A stretch of DNA of 15,808 nucleotides, taken from the NCBI GenBank assembly GCA_025455795.1, contig JALOLW010000058.1, positions 1 through 15,808 of the forward strand. The letters are read 5' to 3'. This DNA is from Spirosomataceae bacterium (GTDB lineage: Bacteria > Bacteroidota > Bacteroidia > Cytophagales > Spirosomataceae). Made by a program: the position numbers and the translations under genes. Shown here in pieces: positions 1 through 6,766 of this stretch; within the stretch, counting starts at the first letter, position 1; each line of letters opens with the position of its first letter. The notes under the pieces are model-generated. The model had not been told where the DNA came from, searched no databases, and saw only the letters and a list, made by a program, of their open reading frames with translations.

Positions 1-1
1 A

Positions 2-61
2 GGCCGCAATTTCCGCCTTACCGACGTAGCGGGCAAAGTGATTAGGCCGATTCTGGCGTAG
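2..61 (+). CDS. C-terminal end of an upstream gene (partial)
   Basis: An open frame enters from the left edge and stops at the TAG at 59-61, giving 19 residues that end in GKVIRPILA. The composition looks like the end of a folded protein, and the frame has no in-frame stop before the TAG. Too little is visible to assign a family. It could also be a chance open frame, since only 60 bases are present. Confidence 0.4.
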   Translation, partial: GRNFRLTDVAGKVIRPILA

Positions 62-71
62 CTAAGAAACC

Positions 72-101
72 CCCGCAACGGTTGGTAATGCGTAATGCGG
101 G
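72..101. terminator. Possible weak hairpin after the upstream gene
   Basis: CCCGCA at 72-77 can pair with TGCGGG at 96-101 across an 18-base loop, 10 bp after the upstream stop codon. The loop and right arm hold a perfect tandem heptamer, TAATGCG at 87-93 and 94-100. A T-rich stretch (TTTTTTACC) follows about 20 bases later, too far away for a classical terminator. It may be a terminator or only part of the heptamer repeat. Confidence 0.25.
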
Positions 102-139
102 TATCTAAATGACCAAAATGTTTTTTACCTTAATAAGAT

Positions 140-259
140 GTAAGTAGTACAGCGTATTTAGTTGATAGTATTGAGACAAAAAACACAAAAGTAAAGCATT
201 GGAAATGAGTGTATTATTTAATTCTCAATACACAATACTATTTTCTCAATACTACTTAC
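140..259. repeat. Degenerate heptamer repeats forming a long inverted repeat
   Basis: GTAAGTAGTA at 140-149 is the exact reverse complement of TACTACTTAC at 250-259, and GTATTGAGA at 168-176 pairs with TCTCAATAC at 223-231. Both arms are 37 bases long (140-176 and 223-259) and partly match in between, around a 46-base AT-rich centre. The right arm and its flank show a 7-bp period, with CAATAC at 226, 233, 247 and 261. This fills most of the spacer ahead of the broken sulfatase gene. No clear promoter was found here. Confidence 0.5.
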
Positions 260-297
260 GCAATACAAATGAGCAAACCAAACCCATTACTATATTT

Positions 298-2168
298 ATG
301 AAAAAGAAACTGTATTTCTTGAGCCTTCTATTTTTTGTGGGTTATCTGGTTGGTTACGCCCAAAAGAGGCCCAACATTGTATTGATATTTCCCTTATGGA
401 GGTGTAAGAGGAGTACCTACGCCCAACATTGACAAAATTGGAAAAGAGGGCATTCGTCTCACCAATTTCAACGTTGAATATTCGTGTACACCCTCCCGCA
501 TTTCATTGATGACAGGAAGATACGCTCCTCGGTCGGGTGAGAATTATAATGACGGAATTACCCTGTGGGAACAAACCATTGCAGAAGGTCTAAAATCGCT
601 TGGCTATGCCACGGCCCTCTATGGCAAATGGGATATAAGCGGCGATGACCAGTGGCATGAAAAACGTGACCCCACACGCCAAGGATTTGACGAGTGGTAT
701 GGTATTCCGAGTACCAGCCACCTATCTCAGTTTAGCTCAATGGAGGGGTTTGATCTACAAAATATGCCTTATATTTGGGAAGGAGTGGCTGGCACACCTT
801 CAAAAAAAGTAAAGCCTTTTGACTTAGCATCAAGGCGAACATTGGACCGTGAAGCCGCCGAACGTAGTGTGGCTTTCATCAAAAAAAATGCAGAAAAAGG
901 AACGCCTTTCTTTTTGTACTACCCCATGACCCAACTGCATTTTCCAGCATTGCCACATCCAGACAAAACTGGCACCACAGGTGCAGGCGATATGGGCGAT
1001 GCTATGGCTGACGTTGACCACAATGTTGGAATGATAATGAATGAGTTGAATCGCCTAAAAATTGACGACAATACATTGGTGATTTGGTGTTCTGATAATG
1101 GGGCAGAGCTAAGACGACCTTGGCGAGGAACATCGGGACCTTGGCGGGGATTTTACAACTCAGCCATGGAGGGCGGAGTTCGCACGCCTTGCGTGATTCG
1201 TTGGACAGGACGTATTAAAGCGGGGCAGGTTTCCAACGAAATGGTACATGAAGTTGATTTGTTTGAATCAACTGCCATTTTTGGAAGGTAAACAAACAAA
1301 TTCAAACCGAGAAAGTGCCATTTTTATGGAGCGGTTTGGCAATGTAATGGCCGTAAAATGGCACGACTGGAAACTATGGTATTCTTTCAAAACCGAATTG
1401 CCCGATGCTGACCCCAATAATCTGGTTAGATTGTTTGACCTTCGGGTAGATCCGCAAGAAGAGATTGATGTGAAAGACAATTATCCTTGGGTCATCGGTA
1501 TCATGGATAACATCGTAAAACAATACGAAAACTCGCTTATTACCTACCCTCGTGTGCCTGCCAGTGCCAACGCCGCTGAACCCTATTCGCCGCCAGCTTC
1601 GGGTACAGGCAGCCCCGTAGCCACTTACACACGCACCGACCGTACGCCACTAAAAAAACGCTCGACAGCCCTAAAAAATCCTGATTTTTCGGGCGCTTGG
1701 TCCACAAAAGTGCTTAGTACAGTGTCCGTAATTAATCGAGTAAATGAGCCAACTGTACCAACACTTGGGAGTACTTGGGGCGAACAAATAGCGATTAAAC
1801 ACACCCAAAATCAATTAGATGTTGAACGAGTGGTGTTCACTCCACGGGAGCTACAATCCACGGTCCGATACCGATACTCACTCGATGGTTTGAAAAGTGA
1901 AAATACTTTTTATGTTGGACGAACCATGAAACCCAATATCTCTACCACCACTTGGGAAGACAACCGCTTGGTAATTGCAACTATTGTTCCGTTTCAAGAC
2001 CCCAAAAGTAAGCAATGGCTCGACAGTAAAGTTACCCAAACCCTTTGGTTACAAGCCGCCACCAATGCCCCGTGGGAGCCAACATTAGTAGTAGAAACAA
2101 CCAGAGAAGGTGTATTGGGAGGCATAACCACTACCAACCGAACCGTTTACAGCAAAGGTTATAGGTAA
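298..2168 (+). pseudogene. Type I sulfatase, inactivated by two internal deletions
   Basis: The product would be an exported S1-type sulfatase removing sulfate esters. The start at 298 gives a signal peptide (MKKKLYFLSLLFF...GYAQ) followed by the family opening KRPNIVLIF. The frame then breaks near 386-389. Another frame resumes with YGGVRGVPTPNIDKIGKEG and carries the formylglycine motif CTPSR (Cys codon 485-487), SLMTGR and the SDNGAE region. That frame breaks again at 1264-1266, after HEVDLF. A third frame continues NQLPFLEGK..., through a region ending near 1560, to a C-terminal extension (NPDFSGAW onward, from about 1675) resembling a small beta-rich domain. Homologues usually have about 10 residues including the metal-binding D-N between the first two pieces, and 20 or more residues between the last two. 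Both losses shift the frame. No other stop interrupts the pieces, so the damage is recent or an assembly error. Confidence 0.85.
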
Positions 2169-2251
2169 GAAAATTCTGCCGAAAAGTAAAACTATCCCAA
2201 TGGTTGTACTTGTCTCGATAATTTCTTTTGTCAAACACACTTTTTTTTCAG

Positions 2252-3505
2252 ATGCAAGTTCTTCTTACCAACGATGCGGTCATTCTCGGCGTATTTTTAT
2301 TGGTTTTGTTGTTGATTTTTCGTACTTCCAATGCTGAAAAGGGCTTTTTCAAAAAATTTTATACCTACGTTCCTGCGTTATTGCTCTGCTATATTTTTCC
2401 TGCAAGCATGAACAGCTTTGGAATTATTTCGGGTGAAGAATCGGGGCTTTACAAAATGGCCACCAATTATTTGCTTCCTGCCGCATTGGTGATGCTTACT
2501 TCTACCGCCGATCTCCGATCAATTGTTCGTTTGGGAAAAAAAGCATTGCTTACTTTCTTCGCAGGTACAGTCGGAATCATCATCGGATGTCCTATTGCCT
2601 ATTATATTGTAATGCAAATTTCGCCTGCATTTAGAGAGCAAGCCATTGCTCAAGAATATTGGAAGGGATTAGTCACGATTTCGGGAAGTTGGATTGGGGG
2701 CAGCAGTAGTCAGCTGGCACTTAAAGAAATTTATGGCTGTAATGAATCACTTTTTGCCATTATCTTGGTAGTAGATGCCGTAGTTTCTAATACATGGACG
2801 GCTTGTTTGATGTATGGAGCAGGATACAGAGCAAAAATAGATCAATGGCTAAAGGCTGACAATACAGCAATTGAAGAGGTAAAACAAAGGATTTTAGATA
2901 CGAAAGAAGAAAGAGATCGTCCTGCCGATTTGATGGATATTACTACGATTTTGGCTTTGGGTTTTGGGGGTGGAGCAGCCGCTCATTTGGGGGCAAATTT
3001 TCTATCAAAAACGCTTACACCTTATCAAGATTCGCTTGCCCAGTATGGTTTAGACCCATTCACCTCAAACTTCCTTTGGTTGGTTATACTTTCAACTTCG
3101 TTAGGCATTGCTTTATCGTTTACAAAATTGAGAAAATTAGAGAAATTAGGCACAACCGATTTGGCAACCTTGTTCATCTACTTTTTAATAATGACGATAG
3201 GAATGCGGCTTGACTTCTCCAAAATCAATATCAACTATGCCGGGCTTTTTGGAGTGGCCACCATCTGGATGTTTATTCATATCACACTTATGTTTGTGGT
3301 AGCTCGGCTTCTCAAAGCGCCCTACTTCTTCGTTGCGGTAGGCAGTCAAGCCAATATAGGTGGCGTTTCGACGGCCCCAGCAGTAGCGTCAGTTTTTCAC
3401 CCAGCGTTGGCACCTGTTGGCGTGTTGTTGGCCGTCTTAAGCCACATTTTAGGAACATACGGCGGAATTTTGTCAGCCTGGATGATGCAGTTCTTAACGC
3501 AATGA
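2252..3505 (+). CDS. DUF819 family integral membrane protein (YjcL-like)
   Basis: A 417-residue polytopic inner-membrane protein of the DUF819 family (B. subtilis YjcL type), whose substrate is not established. About ten hydrophobic segments are visible, starting with VILGVFLLVLLLIF and VPALLLCYIFPASM. The family-like stretches GSWIGGSSSQLALKEIYG and SQANIGGVSTAPAVASVF contain the small-residue and Gly/Ser clusters expected of a transporter core in two related halves. The ATG at 2252 (MQVLLTNDAVILG) was preferred to an in-frame TTG at 2228, because family members usually begin just before the TND-like motif. The M20 hydrolase gene starts 35 bp downstream, suggesting one transcript. A transport role for the hydrolase substrate or product is inferred from this neighbourhood only. 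Confidence 0.9.
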   Translation: MQVLLTNDAVILGVFLLVLLLIFRTSNAEKGFFKKFYTYVPALLLCYIFPASMNSFGIISGEESGLYKMATNYLLPAALVMLTSTADLRSIVRLGKKALLTFFAGTVGIIIGCPIAYYIVMQISPAFREQAIAQEYWKGLVTISGSWIGGSSSQLALKEIYGCNESLFAIILVVDAVVSNTWTACLMYGAGYRAKIDQWLKADNTAIEEVKQRILDTKEERDRPADLMDITTILALGFGGGAAAHLGANFLSKTLTPYQDSLAQYGLDPFTSNFLWLVILSTSLGIALSFTKLRKLEKLGTTDLATLFIYFLIMTIGMRLDFSKININYAGLFGVATIWMFIHITLMFVVARLLKAPYFFVAVGSQANIGGVSTAPAVASVFHPALAPVGVLLAVLSHILGTYGGILSAWMMQFLTQ

Positions 3506-3540
3506 GTATATACATTCAACTAACATCACAACCTTAAATC

Positions 3541-4962
3541 ATGAGAAATACCTTATTTGTTTTTTGCTATTTGGTTTCAGTACTCACCCTTGCTCAAGAT
3601 CCAAAAAGTAAGGCCATGGACGAATTGGCCAACAAAGAAAAATTCTATGGCAGTTTGGCCAAGCAGATTTGGAATTTTGCGGAAGTAGGCTACCAAGAGT
3701 ATAAAAGCTCAGGCTTACTGCAAGAGCAACTGCGAAAAGAGGGTTTTAAGATACAAGCAGGCGTGGCCGACATTCCAACCAGCTTTGTAGCTACCTTTGG
3801 TGAGGGAAAGCCCATCATTGGTATTTTGGGCGAGTTTGATGCCTTGCCCGGGGTATCACAAGACTCTATACCAGAAAAAAAATCGCTTGGGGGTATTGCT
3901 GGTCATGCCTGTGGGCATCATTTGTTTGGTGTGGGCTCTATGGCAACGGTCATAGCCGTCAAAAATTGGCTGCAAAGTACTGGCCAAAAAGGGACAATTC
4001 GGTTTTATGGTACGCCCGCTGAAGAGGGTGGCAGTGGCAAAGTGTATATGGTGCGTGCGGGGCTTTTCAACGATGTAGATGCGGTGCTCCATTGGCATCC
4101 TGCCGACAGAAACTCGGCCAATGCAGCGTCTTCATTGGCCAACAAATCGGCCAAATTTAGGTTTTATGGCGTATCCGCTCATGCTGCTGTTGCACCAGAC
4201 CGTGGCCGCTCGGCTTTGGACGGTGTAGAAGTAATGAACTACGCCATCAACATGATGCGCGAACACATACCTTCGGCTACGCGCATTCATTATGTAATAA
4301 CCGACGGCGGAAAGGCCCCCAATGTTGTGCCAGATTTTGCGGAGGTTTATTACTATATACGTCACCCTAATCGCAATTATGTGAAGTCTATTTGGGAGCG
4401 TGTTCAGAAAGCAGCCCAGGGTGCAGCTATGGCTACTGGTACCACCGTCGAAGAAGAAGTGATTGGCGGCGTATATGAGCTTTTGCCCAACGAAGTACTT
4501 GGGAAGCTTATGCACAGCAACATGCAAAAAGTAGGTGGTTACAAAATGGACCCCAAAGAACTGGCATTTGCCAACACAATAATGAAAACCCAAGGCATGG
4601 CTGACAGCGACGTATCGGCGACCGAAAAGATTGACCCATTTTCCGACGAACGCCCAGGTGCAGGCTCCACCGATGTAGGCGATGTAAGTTGGGCTGTACC
4701 AACTGTTTCGTGCCGCTCGGCTACTTGGGTACCTGGCACACCCTCCCATAGTTGGCAGGCGGTGGCGGCAGGCGGCACGAGTATTGGGCGGAAAGGTATG
4801 ATGATTGCTGCCAAAACAATGACCTCCACAGCCATAGATTTGTTTTTAAACCCTAAAATTATTTTGGATGCCAAAGCGGAGTTTGACAAGCGTCGGGGCG
4901 CAAATTTTACATATGAAGCCCTACTTGGCAATCGTAAACCAGCACTCAACTACCGAGACTAA
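3541..4962 (+). CDS. Exported M20-family amidohydrolase, AbgB-like
   Basis: This is a 473-residue zinc-type peptidase/amidohydrolase of family M20, closest in pattern to p-aminobenzoyl-glutamate hydrolase subunit B (AbgB, similar length). Expected metal ligands are visible: HACGHH at residues 122-127 (Cys124 and nearby His), PAEEGG at 159-164 with Glu161/162, HWH at 184-186, and the late His403 in TPSHSW. The lid/dimerisation domain lies roughly between residues 195 and 310 (SAHAAVAPDRGRSALDG onward). The N-terminus MRNTLFVFCYLVSVLTLAQ looks like a signal peptide cleaved near residue 18, so periplasmic action is likely, whereas E. coli AbgB lacks one. It follows the DUF819 gene by 35 bp and ends at a hairpin terminator. 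The real substrate (aminoacyl amide, dipeptide or folate breakdown product) cannot be told from sequence. Confidence 0.9.
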   Translation: MRNTLFVFCYLVSVLTLAQDPKSKAMDELANKEKFYGSLAKQIWNFAEVGYQEYKSSGLLQEQLRKEGFKIQAGVADIPTSFVATFGEGKPIIGILGEFDALPGVSQDSIPEKKSLGGIAGHACGHHLFGVGSMATVIAVKNWLQSTGQKGTIRFYGTPAEEGGSGKVYMVRAGLFNDVDAVLHWHPADRNSANAASSLANKSAKFRFYGVSAHAAVAPDRGRSALDGVEVMNYAINMMREHIPSATRIHYVITDGGKAPNVVPDFAEVYYYIRHPNRNYVKSIWERVQKAAQGAAMATGTTVEEEVIGGVYELLPNEVLGKLMHSNMQKVGGYKMDPKELAFANTIMKTQGMADSDVSATEKIDPFSDERPGAGSTDVGDVSWAVPTVSCRSATWVPGTPSHSWQAVAAGGTSIGRKGMMIAAKTMTSTAIDLFLNPKIILDAKAEFDKRRGANFTYEALLGNRKPALNYRD

Positions 4963-4979
4963 GCCCTCAATCACCAATC

Positions 4980-5007
4980 AAAAAGCGCGGCAAAAGCCGC
5001 ACTTTTT
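4980..5007 (+). terminator. Intrinsic terminator of the DUF819-M20 unit
   Basis: AAAAAGCGCGGC at 4980-4991 pairs with GCCGCACTTTTT at 4996-5007 around an AAAA loop, with one C/A mismatch. The right arm runs into five T residues. It begins 17 bp after the M20 stop codon and could also stop transcription coming from the right. Confidence 0.8.
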
Positions 5008-5035
5008 GTATAAATCCGTCAAAAACAATCCTACT

Positions 5036-5097
5036 CCGTGGGCTGTGTCTTCACAGCCCTTGCGTTATTGATGGGGCTGTGAAGACACAGCCCACGG
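5036..5097. repeat. Head-to-head pair of REP-like hairpins
   Basis: Two 24-bp arms (5036-5059 and 5074-5097) are perfect reverse complements separated by 14 bases. Each arm is itself a hairpin: GGGCTGTG and CACAGCCC enclose a TCTT loop in the left unit (5040-5059) and an AAGA loop in the right unit (5074-5093). Each unit carries a tetranucleotide at its outer foot, CCGT at 5036-5039 and ACGG at 5094-5097. A tetranucleotide plus small hairpin in inverted pairs is the layout of REP/BIME elements mobilised by RAYT (REP-associated tyrosine) transposases. No such transposase is in the window, so the assignment rests on structure alone. Confidence 0.75.
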
Positions 5098-5328
5098 ATG
5101 CAAAAACAGGCGATTTTGTACTCAAAAAGGAACTTACAAAAAGTGAGATGAGACGGCTATGCCCAAAAATCCCTCTATTATGGCTAAAAAGGCCAACAAC
5201 TCTTAAAAATTGTATTATTCTGTGTTGAAACCACTGAAAATCAAAAACCACAGCCAATTATGACTGGGATTTTTCGAGAAAAAAGAAAGCTCTAATTAAT
5301 TTCCAAGGGAAGCCTATTTTGTACTCCC
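5098..5328. other. AT-rich spacer without a recognisable gene
   Basis: Both strands hold only short open frames with no family features. The direct repeat TTTTGTACTC occurs at 5114-5123 and 5317-5326, which is short enough to be chance. With the REP pair and hairpin on either side, this spacer looks like non-coding or decayed sequence. Confidence 0.5.
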
Positions 5329-5358
5329 GTTGCTACCCTCGTTGTGCGTAGCAGCAAC
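5329..5358. repeat. Imperfect hairpin downstream of the minus-strand module
   Basis: GTTGCTAC at 5329-5336 can pair with GTAGCAGCAAC at 5348-5358, with a 3-base bulge and an 11-base loop. It lies 17 bp past the stop of the 50-residue gene on the minus strand. No U-run follows on that strand, so a terminator role is doubtful; it may be another degraded dispersed repeat. Confidence 0.3.
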
Positions 5359-5374
5359 ACAGAGCGGAAGTTCT

Positions 5375-5527
5375 TTATTTTTTAGCATCAGGGCGTTCTC
5401 TACCAATGGTTGCATAGAATTTGTCCATGTCCATTTTACTGAGAAAATTATTAAGATGGTCAAGTTTTTCTTGCACTATCTGATAACCTGTCGGGCGAGG
5501 GGTTACTGGTTGTGGCTTTGTTCTCAT
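5375..5527 (-). CDS. Small 50-residue hypothetical protein
   Basis: An ATG at 5525-5527 opens a 50-codon frame ending at TAA 5375-5377. The product begins MRTKPQPVTPRPTGYQIVQE, with a Pro/Thr-rich, basic N-terminus. It continues with a likely helix (KLDHLNNFLSKMDMDKF) and a charged tail (RERPDAKK). There is no signal peptide or membrane segment. It starts only 5 bp after the stop of the DUF6934-type gene on the same strand, so the two are almost certainly co-transcribed. The residue make-up looks protein-like rather than random. I do not recognise the family and assign no function. A soluble partner of the upstream protein is a guess from the tight coupling. Confidence 0.65.
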   Translation of the reverse strand: MRTKPQPVTPRPTGYQIVQEKLDHLNNFLSKMDMDKFYATIGRERPDAKK

Positions 5528-5532
5528 AATTT

Positions 5533-5973
5533 TCAATTTTTGACGATTACGAAATATTCATATATCACATTGGGTTGAAAGATTTCTGATTCTTCATTAT
5601 TAAAAACCCCATACACTTGAAATTTTCTTTGAATTTTGTGTAATTCTCTCGCTATTAACAAACGATACAGTCTTTGCCTTCGTTCATCGCTACCCCTAAA
5701 TATTATCAAATTTATAGGATTTGCTTCAAAAAAATGTTCAATAACTCGAATAACTGTTGCCAGTATTGTATTCATGTCTTTGTTTCTACTCTCAGACATA
5801 TCAGATATTGAACCGTCTTCAAGTACATCAACCAAAGCTAAGTTATAGATAGTTTGATAGTCTGAGGTCGTGAAAAATACTCGCTTCTTTACTTCTTTTT
5901 CACCGCTAATGCTCTTAAAGTCATAACGAATTTCGGTAATTGGCTTTTCGTAAGGATAATGCGGCTCGTCCAT
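5533..5973 (-). CDS. DUF6934-type hypothetical protein
   Basis: A 146-residue soluble protein without signal peptide or membrane segments. The overall pattern resembles the Bacteroidota DUF6934 family: MDEPHYPYEKPI start, FTTSDYQTIYNLALVDVLEDGSI core, then ATVIRVIEHFFEANPINLIIFRGSDERRQRLYR, with a strand-helix-strand look and the G-S-x-x-R-x-R-L-Y-R motif. The function of that family is unknown to me. Base composition is visibly more AT-rich than the flanking sus and pbpC genes, and the gene sits between REP-like sequences, which suggests acquisition by transfer. A consensus-like promoter lies just upstream, implying independent expression with a leader of only about 10 bases. The 50-residue gene follows after 5 bp. 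Confidence 0.8.
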   Translation of the reverse strand: MDEPHYPYEKPITEIRYDFKSISGEKEVKKRVFFTTSDYQTIYNLALVDVLEDGSISDMSESRNKDMNTILATVIRVIEHFFEANPINLIIFRGSDERRQRLYRLLIARELHKIQRKFQVYGVFNNEESEIFQPNVIYEYFVIVKN

Positions 5974-5989
5974 TGATAATATATTTGGG

Positions 5990-6019
5990 CAAATATACGG
6001 AATAATAAACTATCCCAAA
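5990..6019 (-). promoter_or_regulatory. Candidate Bacteroidota promoter for the DUF6934-type module
   Basis: On the minus strand, TATATTTG (5990-5997) matches the -7 consensus TAnnTTTG exactly, and TTTG (6016-6019) matches the -33 element with an 18-base spacer. The predicted transcript would start about 10 bases before the ATG at 5973. The -33 element lies 4 bp from the REP relic. Confidence 0.55.
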
Positions 6020-6023
6020 TCGC

Positions 6024-6036
6024 CACAGCCCACGGA
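6024..6036. repeat. Relic of one REP-like arm
   Basis: CACAGCCCACGGA here is identical to 5086-5098 of the REP pair, covering half of one hairpin stem plus its ACGG foot and the next base. The other half of the hairpin is missing. It is in the same orientation as the right-hand unit and lies on the other side of the DUF6934-type module. Confidence 0.5.
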
Positions 6037-6044
6037 AAAAGTAT

Positions 6045-6091
6045 AAACCAAAAGAGCGGGCGGCCATTGTGGTCACCCGCTCTTTTGGTTT
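6045..6091 (-). terminator. Strong terminator of the susC-susD operon
   Basis: AAACCAAAAGAGCGGG (6045-6060) and CCCGCTCTTTTGGTTT (6076-6091) form a perfect 16-bp stem with a 15-base apical part that can pair further (GGCC with GGTC, imperfect). On the minus strand the stem begins 10 bp beyond the last stop codon at 6102. The A-rich outer arm means it could work in both directions. Confidence 0.8.
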
Positions 6092-6101
6092 TAAGAAAAA
6101 T

Positions 6102-6731
6102 CTACCTCAACGGTTGATAAATCGTGGCACGTGTATCCACTCTAATCACCAATCGGCAGTCGCCTACCTGCCCACGAGTCTCGTCGCAAATGCCATCGTG
6201 GAAGGCATCAAAACGGCGGCCATCTTGGGTATTGACCACAAACTTCACCTGAAAAGTATCGCCTGAACGAATGGAAGATAGCTGAATACCGCAGGCTTGG
6301 GCCGCTTGGGCAGCAGTGATATTGACGGTTGAAGGCAGGGTTTCAACAGTTCGCAACAGGCGGTCGCCAGGCGTAGCCAGACGGCTTGGCAATGCGGCAT
6401 ATGCAGCATTGGGATAGGCACAATTAACGCCAACACCACACGTAGTCATACCTGCGGTGAGTGCCACGCGCGGGTTGTTGAAACCAATCCACAATTCGAT
6501 TGATTTTACGGGTACGCCACGCCCAAAATCTTCCCCTTTGAGATTGAACTCAAAATCGGCAGTTGCCAAGTTGGTAAAATTAAAATACGATTTGTTGCGG
6601 TTTACTTCGGCCACGGCCACGGCGCCATCGGCAGCTACTGGAATCGGATCTTTGGTTTGGCAAGACTCCGCAACGGTAAGAATGCCACCAGTAGAAAACA
6701 ATAAAAACAGATATATGAGTGTTTTTTTCAT
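6102..6731 (-). CDS. Secreted or lipoprotein encoded after SusCD
   Basis: A 209-residue protein with a signal sequence (MKKTLIYLFLLFSTGGILTV) followed by AESC at residues 21-24. Cys24 could be lipidated, although Glu at -2 makes the lipobox atypical. Five further cysteines (98, 104, 147, 182, 192) fall in two clusters, CGVGVNC and CDETRGQVGDC, and may form disulfides. The rest appears beta-rich (KSIELWIGF, TFQVKFVVNTQDGRRFD). It is the third and last gene of the operon, 35 bp after susD and 10 bp before the terminator. A surface-exposed accessory, in the position often taken by SusE/F-like binding proteins, is plausible from context. No family was recognised and no carbohydrate-binding motif is visible. 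Confidence 0.8.
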   Translation of the reverse strand: MKKTLIYLFLLFSTGGILTVAESCQTKDPIPVAADGAVAVAEVNRNKSYFNFTNLATADFEFNLKGEDFGRGVPVKSIELWIGFNNPRVALTAGMTTCGVGVNCAYPNAAYAALPSRLATPGDRLLRTVETLPSTVNITAAQAAQACGIQLSSIRSGDTFQVKFVVNTQDGRRFDAFHDGICDETRGQVGDCRLVIRVDTRATIYQPLR

Positions 6732-6766
6732 TTTTCAAAAAATTAGATTTTCAAATTAAAGCAGTT

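Noticed and set aside
140..266. CRISPR-like array
   Set aside because: The repeats are 6-7 bases with no unique spacers of constant length and no cas gene nearby.
199..297. Upstream ATG extension (from 199) of the sulfatase N-terminus
   Set aside because: The extension is translated heptamer-repeat DNA; the ATG at 298 begins directly with a signal peptide.
2228..2251. TTG start for the DUF819 gene
   Set aside because: The ATG at 2252 gives the usual family N-terminus, and the extra eight residues come from a T-rich spacer.
4132..4749. 205-residue open frame on the minus strand inside the M20 gene
   Set aside because: It is antisense to a gene with clear catalytic motifs, and its translation is rich in His, Tyr and Cys with no family features.
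5098..5328. Short + strand frame starting MPKNPSIMAKK around 5159
   Set aside because: Only 15 codons long, with no initiation context or partner, so it cannot be distinguished from chance.
5330..5578. 82-residue + strand open frame
   Set aside because: It is antisense to the 50-residue gene and the end of the DUF6934-type gene, which are tightly coupled and better supported.
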